Source: Enterobacter cloacae (GTDB lineage: Bacteria; Pseudomonadota; Gammaproteobacteria; Enterobacterales; Enterobacteriaceae). From it: a DNA stretch of 64,000 nt. Below the pieces are notes generated by a model. The model did not search any database. It was not told the DNA's origin and worked only from the letters and a program-made list of their open reading frames with translations. The position numbers and the translations under genes are program-made. Below are positions 28,157 through 36,866 of the stretch, in pieces. Location of the stretch: assembly GCF_011078175.1 (NCBI RefSeq), contig NZ_JAALCJ010000006.1, forward strand, positions 62,001 to 126,000, read 5' to 3'. Within the stretch, counting starts at the first letter, position 1. The number at the start of each line of letters is the position of its first letter.

Positions 28157-28507
28157 ATGCACGAAATCACCCTCTGCCAGCGGGCACTGGAACTTATCGA
28201 ACAGCAGGCAGTGCAAAACCACGCGAAACGCGTCACCGGCGTCTGGCTGAAGGTCGGAGCGTTTTCCTGCGTCGAGACCCGCGCCCTCACCTTCTGTTTT
28301 GAGCTGGTGTGCCGCGGCACGCTGGCGGAAGGCTGCGAGCTGCATATCGACGAGCAGCAGGCAGAGTGCTGGTGCGGGCAGTGTCAGGAGTACGTCACGC
28401 TGCTGTCATCGAAGGTGCAGCGCTGTCCGCAGTGCCAAAGCAGCGGGCTGCGCATCGTGGCGGATGACGGTATGCAGATCCAACGCCTCGAAATCGAGAA
28501 GGAGTAA
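28157..28507 (+). CDS. hypA: Hydrogenase maturation nickel metallochaperone HypA
   Basis: 116 residues. The N-terminal MHE (nickel ligand His2) and the zinc site CWCGQCQEYV...CPQCQSSG are present. HypA works with HypB to insert nickel into HycE. It follows a GGAGG ribosome site 12 bases after the sigma-54 promoter region and is separated from hypB by three bases. Confidence 0.95.
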   Translation: MHEITLCQRALELIEQQAVQNHAKRVTGVWLKVGAFSCVETRALTFCFELVCRGTLAEGCELHIDEQQAECWCGQCQEYVTLLSSKVQRCPQCQSSGLRIVADDGMQIQRLEIEKE

Positions 28508-28510
28508 AGT

Positions 28511-29374
28511 ATGTGTAGTACCTGCGGTTGCGCTGAAGGCAACCTGTATATAGAAGGGGATGAACATCGTCCCCACTCCGCGTTTCGCTCCGCGCCCTTT
28601 TCCCCTGCCCCGCGTCCCGCGGCGGCACTGACCGGCATCACTTTTGCGCCGCAGCGTTCCGACGCGGGCGACCTGCATTACGGCCACGGCGAAGCGGGTA
28701 CGCACGCGCCGGGCATCAGCCAGCGCCAGATGCTGGAGGTGGAGATCAACGTGCTGGACAAAAATAACCAGCTCGCCGCCCGCAATCGCGCCCGCTTTGC
28801 CGCGCGCGAACAGCTGGTGTTGAACCTGGTCTCCAGCCCCGGCTCCGGCAAAACCACGCTGCTAACCGAAACCCTTAAGCGTCTAAACGAACAGGTCTCC
28901 TGCGCCGTTATCGAAGGCGACCAGCAAACGGTAAACGACGCCGCGCGCATCCGCGAAACCGGTACGCCGGCCATTCAGGTCAACACCGGGAAAGGATGCC
29001 ACCTGGACGCGCAGATGATTGCCGACGCCGTCCCGCGCCTGCCGCTGGCGAATAACGGCATCCTGTTTATTGAAAACGTCGGCAACCTGGTCTGCCCGGC
29101 AAGCTTCGACCTCGGCGAGCGGCATAAAGTGGCGGTGCTCTCCGTGACCGAAGGGGAAGACAAGCCGCTGAAATATCCGCATATGTTTGCCGCCGCCTCC
29201 CTCATGCTGCTGAACAAGGTCGACCTCCTGCCGTACCTGAATTTCGACGTGGATAAGTGCCTTGCATATGCCCGGGAAGTGAACCCGGACATTGGGATCC
29301 TGCTGATTTCCGCCACGCGCGGCGACGGGATGGACGCCTGGCTTAACTGGCTGGAGAACGAACGATGTGCATAG
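28511..29374 (+). CDS. hypB: Hydrogenase nickel incorporation GTPase HypB
   Basis: 287 residues. The N-terminal CSTCGCAEG is the high-affinity nickel site of the E. coli type. The GTPase domain shows Walker [12 protein letters not shown] (about 113-123), [13 protein letters not shown] and the guanine-specificity NKVD. It inserts nickel at the cost of GTP. A region rich in His, Pro and Ala (about 17-70) links the two parts. The 3' end overlaps hypC by ten bases. Confidence 0.96.
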   Translation: MCSTCGCAEGNLYIEGDEHRPHSAFRSAPFSPAPRPAAALTGITFAPQRSDAGDLHYGHGEAGTHAPGISQRQMLEVEINVLDKNNQLAARNRARFAAREQLVLNLVSSPGSGKTTLLTETLKRLNEQVSCAVIEGDQQTVNDAARIRETGTPAIQVNTGKGCHLDAQMIADAVPRLPLANNGILFIENVGNLVCPASFDLGERHKVAVLSVTEGEDKPLKYPHMFAAASLMLLNKVDLLPYLNFDVDKCLAYAREVNPDIGILLISATRGDGMDAWLNWLENERCA

Positions 29375-29637
29375 GCGTCCCCGGACAAATTCATTCCATC
29401 GACGGCAATCAGGCCAAAGTGGAGGTCTGCGGCATCCTGCGCGATGTCGATCTGACGCTGGTGGGCAGCCATGATAAGCGCGGCGCACCGCGTCTCGGCC
29501 AGTGGGTGCTGGTCCACGTGGGTTTTGCCATGAGCGTGATTAATGAGGAAGAGGCCCGCGACACGCTGGACGCGCTACAGAATATGTTCGACGTCGAGCC
29601 GGACGTGGGCGCCCTGCTGTATGGAGAGGAACGATAA
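29365..29637 (+). CDS. hypC: Hydrogenase maturation chaperone HypC
   Basis: 90 residues beginning MCIGVPGQI, with the essential Cys2 exposed after Met removal. HypC carries the Fe(CN)2CO unit with HypD and hands it to HycE. It is the usual family length and is followed after three bases by hypD. Confidence 0.96.
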   Translation: MCIGVPGQIHSIDGNQAKVEVCGILRDVDLTLVGSHDKRGAPRLGQWVLVHVGFAMSVINEEEARDTLDALQNMFDVEPDVGALLYGEER

Positions 29638-29640
29638 CAC

Positions 29641-30762
29641 ATGCGTTACGTTGATGAATATCGCGCGCCTGAGCAGGTGTTGCAGCTTATCGATCGCCTG
29701 AAAACCCGCGCGTCCCTGCTGGACTACACGAAAGAAAAACCGCTGCGGATCATGGAGGTGTGCGGCGGACACACCCACGCTATCTTTAAATTTGGCCTCG
29801 ACCAGCTGCTGCCGGAGAACATTGAGTTTATCCACGGCCCCGGCTGCCCGGTGTGCGTGCTGCCGATGGGGCGCATCGACAGCTGTCTCGACATCGCCAG
29901 CCGCCCCGGTGTGATTTTTTGCACCTTTGGCGACGCCATGCGCGTGCCGGGAAAAAATGGCTCGCTGCTCCAGGCGAAGGCGCGCGGCGCGGACGTGCGG
30001 ATCGTCTACTCACCGATGGATGCCCTGACGCTGGCGATAGCCAATCCTGAGCGTAAGGTCGTTTTTTTCGGGCTGGGTTTTGAAACCACCATGCCCGCCA
30101 CCGCTATTACCCTCCAGCAGGCGAAAGCCCGCAACGTCACTAACTTTTACTTTTTCTGCCAGCACATCACGCTTATTCCCACGCTGCGCAGCCTGCTTGA
30201 AGCGCCGGATAACGGTATCGACGCGTTTCTGGCGCCGGGTCACGTCAGCATGGTGATCGGCACAGAAGCCTACGGTTTTATCGCTGAACAGTACAATCGT
30301 CCGTTAGTGGTGGCTGGTTTCGAGCCACTTGATCTACTGCAAGGCGTGGCCATGCTGGTTGAGCAGAAAATAGCGGCCCTGAGTGCGGTGGAAAATCAGT
30401 ATCGCCGCGTGGTGCCCGACGCAGGTAACAGACGGGCGCAGCAGGCAATAGCCGACGTGTTTAGCGTCGAAGGCGACAGCGAGTGGCGCGGACTTGGGCT
30501 GATTGCCGAATCCGGCGTACACCTGACGCCCGCGTATCGCGCCTTCGACGCCGAAGCGCATTTCCGACCGCAGCCGCAGCAGGTGTGCGACGATCCCCGC
30601 GCCCGCTGTGGCGACGTACTCACCGGCAAGTGCAAACCTCATCACTGCCCGTTATTTGGCAACGCCTGTAACCCGCAAACCGCGTTTGGCGCGCTGATGG
30701 TCTCTTCCGAAGGGGCATGCGCCGCGTGGTATCACTATCGCAACCAGGAGTGTGAAGCATGA
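29641..30762 (+). CDS. hypD: Hydrogenase maturation protein HypD
   Basis: 373 residues, the family length. Cysteine motifs CGGHTH (about 38-43) and GPGCPVCVLP (about 66-75) bind the iron being ligated, and C-terminal cysteines (CRCGDVLTG...CKPHHCPLF...CNP type) hold a 4Fe-4S cluster. With HypC it receives cyanide from HypE and builds the Fe(CN)2CO group. It overlaps hypE by four bases. Confidence 0.96.
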   Translation: MRYVDEYRAPEQVLQLIDRLKTRASLLDYTKEKPLRIMEVCGGHTHAIFKFGLDQLLPENIEFIHGPGCPVCVLPMGRIDSCLDIASRPGVIFCTFGDAMRVPGKNGSLLQAKARGADVRIVYSPMDALTLAIANPERKVVFFGLGFETTMPATAITLQQAKARNVTNFYFFCQHITLIPTLRSLLEAPDNGIDAFLAPGHVSMVIGTEAYGFIAEQYNRPLVVAGFEPLDLLQGVAMLVEQKIAALSAVENQYRRVVPDAGNRRAQQAIADVFSVEGDSEWRGLGLIAESGVHLTPAYRAFDAEAHFRPQPQQVCDDPRARCGDVLTGKCKPHHCPLFGNACNPQTAFGALMVSSEGACAAWYHYRNQECEA

Positions 30763-31769
30763 ACACGGTGGAAATGGCGCACGGAAGCGGTGGACAGGCA
30801 ATGCAGCAGCTGATTAACCAGCTGTTTATGGAAGCCTTTAACAACCCCTGGCTCGCCGAGCAGGAAGATCAGGCGCGCATCGCGCTCTCAACCCTCACCG
30901 CACACGGTGACAGGCTGGCGTTCTCCACCGACAGCTATGTGATTGACCCGCTGTTCTTCCCGGGCGGCGATATCGGCAAGCTCGCCGTCTGCGGCACGGC
31001 AAACGACGTGGCCGTCAGCGGCGCAATCCCCCGCTACCTCTCCTGCGGGTTTATCCTCGAAGAAGGGTTACCAATGGAAACGCTCACGGCGGTGGTCAAC
31101 AGCATGGCGCACGCTGCCCGCGAGGCGGGGATCGCTATCGTCACCGGGGATACCAAGGTGGTGCAGCGCGGCGCGGCGGATAAGCTTTTCATTAACACCG
31201 CCGGAATGGGGGCGATACCTGCCGACATTCACTGGGGCGCACAGCAGCTTTGCGCAGGAGACGTGCTGATTGTCAGCGGCACGCTGGGCTGCCACGGGGC
31301 AACCATCCTGAACCTGCGTGAAGGCCTGGGGCTGGATGGCGAACTGCGCAGTGACTGCGCGGTACTCACGCCGCTGATCCAGACGCTGCGCGACATGCCG
31401 GGCGTAAAAGCCCTGCGCGACGCCACGCGAGGCGGCGTGAATGCCGTGGTACACGAATTTGCCGCAAGCAGCGGCTACGGGATTGAGCTGACCGAGCGCG
31501 GCCTGCCCGTTAAGCCCGCCGTACGCGGGCTGTGCGAGCTATTAGGGCTAGACCCGCTTAACTTTGCCAACGAAGGCAAGCTGGTGATCGGCGTGGAACG
31601 CGCGGCGGCGGAAGCCGTACTTGCTGAGCTGCGCGCGCATCCTCTAGGGGAAGACGCGGCCATCATCGGCGACGTGGTTGAGCGCAAAGGGGTGCGCCTG
31701 ACCGGGCTTTACGGCGTGAAGCGCACGCTGGATCTGCCGCACGCTGAACCGTTACCCCGAATTTGCTAG
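30759..31769 (+). CDS. hypE: Hydrogenase maturation dehydratase HypE
   Basis: 336 residues of the PurM/ThiL-like fold. HGSGGQAM near the N-terminus and the terminal PRIC are hallmarks. HypF carbamoylates the last Cys, and HypE then dehydrates it with ATP to a thiocyanate that donates CN. A hairpin GACCGC / GCGGTC (31769-31787) follows the stop without a T tract, so some transcripts probably continue into fhlA, as in E. coli. Confidence 0.96.
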   Translation: MNTVEMAHGSGGQAMQQLINQLFMEAFNNPWLAEQEDQARIALSTLTAHGDRLAFSTDSYVIDPLFFPGGDIGKLAVCGTANDVAVSGAIPRYLSCGFILEEGLPMETLTAVVNSMAHAAREAGIAIVTGDTKVVQRGAADKLFINTAGMGAIPADIHWGAQQLCAGDVLIVSGTLGCHGATILNLREGLGLDGELRSDCAVLTPLIQTLRDMPGVKALRDATRGGVNAVVHEFAASSGYGIELTERGLPVKPAVRGLCELLGLDPLNFANEGKLVIGVERAAAEAVLAELRAHPLGEDAAIIGDVVERKGVRLTGLYGVKRTLDLPHAEPLPRIC

Positions 31770-31831
31770 ACCGCGCCAAAAGCGGTCAGTGCTGAATGTC
31801 TCTTTTTGCCAGTTTCTATTGGAAAGCAACA

Positions 31832-33904
31832 ATGCCGTATACACCGATGAGCGATCTTGGACAGCAGGGCCTGTTTGACATCACGCGCACACTTTTACAA
31901 CAGCCCGATCTCGGCGCGCTGAGCGATGCTCTGACGCGGCTGGTCAGGCAATCAGCGCTGGCGGACAGCGCCGCCATTGTGCTCTGGCATAGCGCAACCC
32001 ACCGCGCGAGCTATTTCTCAACGCGTGATAACGGCAAAATCGTCGAATATGAAGATGAAACGTTTCTGGCCCACGGTCCGGTGCGGCGTATTCTCTCCCG
32101 CCCGGAAGCGCTGCACTGCAATTTTGACCAGTTTCGTCAGGCCTGGCCGAAGCTGGCAGAATGCAACATTTACCACCCGTTCGGCCACTACAGCATGCTG
32201 CCGCTGGCGGTGGAAGGGCAAATTTTTGGCGGCTGCGAGTTTATCCGGGATACCGACCAGCCCTGGAGCGAGGCGGAGTACGAACGCCTGCACACCTTTA
32301 CCCAGATTGTGGCCGTTGTCGCAGAGCAGATCCAAAGCCGCGTCACCAATAACGTGGATTACGACCTGCTGAGCCGCGAGCGCGATAACTTCCGCATTCT
32401 GGTTGCCATCACCAACGCCGTGCTCTCCCGCCTGGACATGGACGAGCTGGTCAGCGAAGTGTCAAAAGAGATCCACCACTATTTCAAAATCGATGCCATC
32501 AGCATTGCGCTACGCGGCAACCGGAAAGGCAAGCTGAACATCTACTCCACCCACTATCTTGATGAAGCTAACCCGGCCCACGAGCAGAGCGAAGTGGACG
32601 AAGCCGGAACGCTGTCCGAGCGGGTATTTAAAAGCAAAGAGATCCTGCTGCTCAATCTCAATGAACAGGATCCGGTAGCCCCCTACGAGCGGATGCTGTT
32701 CAACACCTGGGGCAATAAGATCCAGACCCTCTGCCTGCTGCCGCTGATGTCCGGCAACACCATGCTCGGCGTGCTCAAACTGGCGCAGTGCGATGAAGCC
32801 GTCTTTACCACCGCCAACCTGAAGCTGCTGCGCCAGATCGCCGAGCGTATCTCCATTGCGTTGGATAACGCCCTCGCCTATCAGGAGATACACCGCCTGA
32901 AAGAGCGGCTGGTGGACGAAAACCTGGCGCTGACCGAACAGCTCAACAACGTGGACAGCGAGTTTGGCGAAATCATCGGGCGCAGCGATGCCATGTACAG
33001 CGTTCTCAAGCAGGTGGAAATGGTGGCGCAGAGCGACAGCACGGTGCTGATCCTGGGTGAAACCGGTACAGGAAAGGAGCTCATTGCCCGGGCGATCCAC
33101 AACCTGAGCAACCGCAACAGCCGGCGGATGGTGAAGATGAACTGCGCGGCGATGCCTGCGGGGTTACTGGAAAGCGACCTGTTCGGCCACGAGCGCGGCG
33201 CCTTTACCGGCGCCAGCAGCCAGCGTCTGGGCCGTTTTGAACTGGCGGATAAAAGCTCATTATTCCTCGACGAAGTGGGCGATATGCCGCTGGAGCTTCA
33301 GCCCAAGCTGCTGCGCGTTTTGCAGGAGCAGGAATTTGAGCGCCTCGGCAGCAACAAGCTGATCCAGACCGACGTGCGTCTGATTGCCGCCACCAACCGC
33401 GATCTGAAAAAAATGGTCGCCGACCGCGAGTTTCGCAGCGATCTTTACTATCGCCTGAACGTCTTCCCGATCTGCCTGCCGCCGCTGCGCGAGCGCCCGG
33501 AAGATATTCCGCTGCTGGTGAAAGCCTTTACCGCGAAAATTGCACGCCGGATGGGACGGAATATCGACAGTATTCCTGCCGACACGCTACGCATTCTCTC
33601 GGCGATGGAGTGGCCGGGGAACGTACGCGAGCTGGAAAACGTCATTGAGCGCGCGGTCCTGCTGACGCGCGGGAACGTGCTCCAGCTCTCCCTGCCAGAG
33701 GTTGCGCTCACTGAAACGACCGTGGCCGCAACCGAGCTTGCGAAAGAGGGAGAAGATGAATATCAGCTCATAATGCGAGTGCTGAAGGAGACCAACGGCG
33801 TGGTCGCCGGACCGAAAGGCGCAGCGCAACGCCTGGGGCTGAAGCGTACCACCCTGCTCTCGCGCATGAAGCGTCTGGGAATCGATAAAGAGAGCCTGCT
33901 TTAA
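31832..33904 (+). CDS. fhlA: Formate-responsive sigma-54 activator FhlA
   Basis: 690 residues starting MPYTPMSDLGQQGLFDI, in agreement with E. coli; the ATG-like start 12 codons upstream is less likely. Two GAF-like regions (about 20-170 and 195-345) sense formate. The AAA+ domain follows (Walker A GETGTGKE near 409, GAFTGAS loop), then a Fis-type HTH. FhlA activates hyc, hyp and hydN-hypF in anaerobic, acidic, formate-rich conditions. A GC-rich hairpin follows the stop. Confidence 0.96.
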   Translation: MPYTPMSDLGQQGLFDITRTLLQQPDLGALSDALTRLVRQSALADSAAIVLWHSATHRASYFSTRDNGKIVEYEDETFLAHGPVRRILSRPEALHCNFDQFRQAWPKLAECNIYHPFGHYSMLPLAVEGQIFGGCEFIRDTDQPWSEAEYERLHTFTQIVAVVAEQIQSRVTNNVDYDLLSRERDNFRILVAITNAVLSRLDMDELVSEVSKEIHHYFKIDAISIALRGNRKGKLNIYSTHYLDEANPAHEQSEVDEAGTLSERVFKSKEILLLNLNEQDPVAPYERMLFNTWGNKIQTLCLLPLMSGNTMLGVLKLAQCDEAVFTTANLKLLRQIAERISIALDNALAYQEIHRLKERLVDENLALTEQLNNVDSEFGEIIGRSDAMYSVLKQVEMVAQSDSTVLILGETGTGKELIARAIHNLSNRNSRRMVKMNCAAMPAGLLESDLFGHERGAFTGASSQRLGRFELADKSSLFLDEVGDMPLELQPKLLRVLQEQEFERLGSNKLIQTDVRLIAATNRDLKKMVADREFRSDLYYRLNVFPICLPPLRERPEDIPLLVKAFTAKIARRMGRNIDSIPADTLRILSAMEWPGNVRELENVIERAVLLTRGNVLQLSLPEVALTETTVAATELAKEGEDEYQLIMRVLKETNGVVAGPKGAAQRLGLKRTTLLSRMKRLGIDKESLL

Positions 33905-33914
33905 CCCATTCTTC

Positions 33915-33938
33915 CGGCGCCGTATAGGGCGCCGCCTT
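33915..33938 (+). terminator. Probable terminator of hyp-fhlA
   Basis: Stem CGGCGCC / GGCGCCG with a short GTATAG loop is followed by CCTTTC. The stem is strong but the T tract is short. Confidence 0.55.
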
Positions 33939-33964
33939 TCATCACGCTGGTTAATTGTCCCACG

Positions 33965-33993
33965 TTGACACAATATATTTTCCTCTGTATAAA
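33965..33993 (+). promoter_or_regulatory. Sigma-70 promoter of iron ABC operon
   Basis: TTGACA (33965-33970), a 17-base spacer and TATAAA (33988-33993) form a near-consensus promoter 62 bases upstream of the binding-protein start. A Fur-like site lies directly downstream. Confidence 0.8.
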
Positions 33994-34003
33994 ATTCCGC
34001 CTT

Positions 34004-34022
34004 AATAATGCGTTTCATTTGC
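34004..34022. promoter_or_regulatory. Candidate Fur box
   Basis: AATAATGCGTTTCATTTGC matches the 19-bp Fur consensus GATAATGATAATCATTATC at 12 positions, counted by eye. It starts ten bases after the -10 element, where bound Fur would block transcription. The match is moderate. Confidence 0.55.
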
Positions 34023-34054
34023 ATCAAAATAATTTTAATGAAGGGTAGCGTTTA

Positions 34055-35053
34055 ATGAAAAAGGTTCTCTGCGCGTTAGGCCTGGCCGTTGTATCAATGA
34101 GCACCGCTCTGGCTACCACGTATCCGCTCACGATAGAAAACTGCGGGTATAAAGAGACATTTACCAAAGCGCCGGAACGCGTTGTGGCCCTGGGTCAGAA
34201 TACCGTCGAGATCCTGCTTCTGCTGGGTCTGGAAGATAAGGTGAAAGCCAGCGCCTTCTGGCCGACCAAAGTATTGCCGCAGCTGGCTGAGCAGAATGCA
34301 AAAATCAAAACTCTGACCGTCGAAATTCCGACGCTTGAATCCATCCTTGCGCAAAACCCTGATTTTGTTCCTGCACAGCTGCCGCTGCTGCTCGGGCCGG
34401 AAAGTAAGGTCGCAAAACGCGAAGACCTGGCCACCGTTGGCGTAAACAGCTATTTATCCCCGGGGATGTGCGCCACTAAAAAAGCCGCAGGGGACATGTA
34501 CGGCAGCCGTCAGACGCTGTGGGACATGACCTACCTTTATAAAGAGATTGAAGATTTCGCGAAGATTTTCAACGTGGAAGCGCGCGGCCAGGCCGTTATC
34601 GCTGATTTCAAAAAACGTGAAGCCGACCTGCGTCAGGAATTTGGCAAAAACAAACAAGACCTCTCCTTTGTTTTCTGGTTCTCAAGCTCCTCGCCTTCGG
34701 CTGATGCCTATGTAGGCGGCAAAAACAGCGCCTCCGGCTTTATTGCTAACGTGCTGGGCGGCCATAATGCCATTACTTCAGAGACCGAATGGCCGACCGT
34801 GGGTTGGGAAAGCATTATTGCCGCTAATCCGGACGTGATTGTGGTTTCCAGCCTGGATCGTAACCGCTGGGCATTGGACAACGCGGAAGAAAAAATCAAA
34901 TTCCTGAAAAGCGATCCCGCTGTCAGCCAGCTTGATGCTGTCAAAAAAGGCCATATCGTCGTGATGGACGGCCAGGCTATGAACCCGACGATTCGCACAC
35001 TTTACGGTGCCGAGCAGGTCGGTGAACAGCTCAGAAAACTGGGACTGAACTGA
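34055..35053 (+). CDS. Siderophore-type ABC transporter substrate-binding protein
   Basis: 332 residues with a signal peptide (cleavage near ALAT, residue 21) and the class III binding-protein fold (FepB/BtuF type): APERVVALGQNTVEILLLLG near the N-terminus, then ESILAQNPDFV, and EWPTVGWESIIAANPDVIVV in the C-lobe. It should bind a ferric siderophore or another iron chelate in the periplasm; the ligand cannot be told. Its stop overlaps the permease ATG. No TonB-dependent receptor is encoded nearby. E. coli lacks this cluster between fhlA and ygbA. Confidence 0.85.
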   Translation: MKKVLCALGLAVVSMSTALATTYPLTIENCGYKETFTKAPERVVALGQNTVEILLLLGLEDKVKASAFWPTKVLPQLAEQNAKIKTLTVEIPTLESILAQNPDFVPAQLPLLLGPESKVAKREDLATVGVNSYLSPGMCATKKAAGDMYGSRQTLWDMTYLYKEIEDFAKIFNVEARGQAVIADFKKREADLRQEFGKNKQDLSFVFWFSSSSPSADAYVGGKNSASGFIANVLGGHNAITSETEWPTVGWESIIAANPDVIVVSSLDRNRWALDNAEEKIKFLKSDPAVSQLDAVKKGHIVVMDGQAMNPTIRTLYGAEQVGEQLRKLGLN

Positions 35054-36090
35054 TGACGGCAGCCGTACTTCAGGCCCGACAGGGCCTGTTTCTGACCACC
35101 TCTGTTCTGCTTGCCGTCGTTCTGCTGTTTCTGGTGATTGGCCTTGGCGTGAGCGTCGGTGAGCTGTCGATTCCGCTTTCAAACGTCTTTTACGCAATTG
35201 GCAATAAGCTGGGGCTGAGCGACGTTCCGCTTAACCGTATCTATGAAAGTGTCATCTGGGACTTTCGTCTCAGCCGCGCGCTGGTGGCGGCCTGCTGCGG
35301 AGCCGGTTTAGCCATCTGCGGGGCCGTGCTGCAAAGCCTGCTGAAGAACGCGCTGGCGGAACCTTACGTGCTCGGCGTGTCGGCGGGTGCCTCAACCGGA
35401 GCGGTGTCGGTCGTCGTATTGGGGATTGGCACCGGCGCGGTGTCACTCTCTGCCGGCGCCTTTGCCGGTGCTTTTGCAGCGTTTGCCTTCGTCGCCTTCC
35501 TGACCAACGGTGCGCGCGGCGGCAATGAACGCACGATCCTGGCGGGCGTGGCGGCCTCCCAGTTGTTTAACGCCATTACCGCCTATACCATCAGCACCTC
35601 TGCCAGCGCACAACAGGCACGCGACGTAATGTTCTGGCTGCTTGGCAGCTTTAGCGGCGTACGCTGGCCTGAATTCCAGCTGGCGCTGGTAGTGGTGCTG
35701 ACGGGGCTGGCCATCTGTCTTTATTATTCCCGCGCGCTGGACGCCTTTACCTTTGGTGATGATGCCGCCGCCTCGTTGGGCATTGCCGTGCCCTGGGTGC
35801 GCCTTGCCTTGTTCACCACCACCGCTCTGATCACCGCGACCATCGTCAGTATGGCGGGGTCTATTGGTTTTGTCGGGCTGGTCGTTCCACACATCATGCG
35901 TTTCCTGTTTGGACCGCTGCACCGCACGCTGCTGATAGCCAGTGCGCTGGCAGGGGCGATCCTGATGGTGCTGGCCGACATTGCCTCGCGGATGCTGATT
36001 GCCCCGCAAAGCCTGCCGGTTGGCGTCGTTACCGCACTGGTGGGCGTACCTTTCTTCGCCGTGATCATCTACCGCTCAAGGAATAAGTGA
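35053..36090 (+). CDS. FecCD-family iron ABC permease
   Basis: 345 residues with about ten membrane helices. FecCD marks are RLSRALVAACCGAGLAICGA, LGVSAGASTGA, GLVVPHIMRFLFGP and the C-terminal GVVTALVGVPFFAVIIYR. It should form a homodimeric channel like BtuC. It joins the binding protein and ATPase through TGATG overlaps at both ends, so all three are coupled. Confidence 0.9.
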   Translation: MTAAVLQARQGLFLTTSVLLAVVLLFLVIGLGVSVGELSIPLSNVFYAIGNKLGLSDVPLNRIYESVIWDFRLSRALVAACCGAGLAICGAVLQSLLKNALAEPYVLGVSAGASTGAVSVVVLGIGTGAVSLSAGAFAGAFAAFAFVAFLTNGARGGNERTILAGVAASQLFNAITAYTISTSASAQQARDVMFWLLGSFSGVRWPEFQLALVVVLTGLAICLYYSRALDAFTFGDDAAASLGIAVPWVRLALFTTTALITATIVSMAGSIGFVGLVVPHIMRFLFGPLHRTLLIASALAGAILMVLADIASRMLIAPQSLPVGVVTALVGVPFFAVIIYRSRNK

Positions 36091-36851
36091 TGAGCATCTG
36101 CGCCGACAAAATTACCTGGAAGGTAGGCAAAAAAGTCATCGTTAATAACGTGTCGCTAAAGGTGGCGCGGGGCGAAACGGTGGGTCTGCTTGGCCCTAAT
36201 GGCTGCGGTAAATCTTCGCTGTTGCGCATTCTGGCGGGCCTGCGTCGCCCGGATGCCGGGTGCGTGACGCTGGATGGAAAGAACATTGCCCGCATTGCCA
36301 AAAAGCAGCTGGCGCGCCGCGTGGCGTTTGTTGAACAGCACGGAATGACCGACGCCAATATGCGCGTGCGCGACGTGGTCAAACTGGGGCGTATTCCGCA
36401 CCATTCTCCCTTCTCGAACTGGAGCGCGCAGGATGACGAAACCGTCACCGCCGCCCTGCAACGCGTGGATATGCTGGATCGCAGCGAACAGGGCTGGCTG
36501 AGCTTATCCGGCGGCGAGCGTCAGCGGGTACATATCGCCCGCGCGCTGGCGCAAACGCCCACCGAGATCCTGCTGGATGAACCAACCAACCATCTGGACA
36601 TTCATCATCAAATGCAACTGATGCACCTCATCAGTGAGCTGCCGGTGACCAGCATCGTCGCTATTCACGATCTTAACCACGCGTCCATGTTCTGCGACTC
36701 GCTGATTGTGATGCAGCAAGGGCAGATTGTGGCGACAGGAACGCCGCAGGAAATCTTATCCGAGGAGTTACTCTGGGACGTCTTCAGAGTGAAAACCAGA
36801 ATCGAGACCTCGCCGTATCACGGCAAAAAGCATATCCATTTTATCGTATAG
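36090..36851 (+). CDS. Iron ABC transporter ATP-binding protein
   Basis: 253 residues from the ATG that overlaps the permease stop; a GTG one codon earlier is also possible. Walker A GPNGCGKSS (about 38-46), signature LSGGERQRVHIARAL, Walker B ILLDEPTNHLD and the switch HDLNH match the FepC/FecE/BtuD group. It drives uptake through the FecCD permease. Confidence 0.92.
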   Translation: MSICADKITWKVGKKVIVNNVSLKVARGETVGLLGPNGCGKSSLLRILAGLRRPDAGCVTLDGKNIARIAKKQLARRVAFVEQHGMTDANMRVRDVVKLGRIPHHSPFSNWSAQDDETVTAALQRVDMLDRSEQGWLSLSGGERQRVHIARALAQTPTEILLDEPTNHLDIHHQMQLMHLISELPVTSIVAIHDLNHASMFCDSLIVMQQGQIVATGTPQEILSEELLWDVFRVKTRIETSPYHGKKHIHFIV

Positions 36852-36866
36852 GGATGCGTTAAAAAG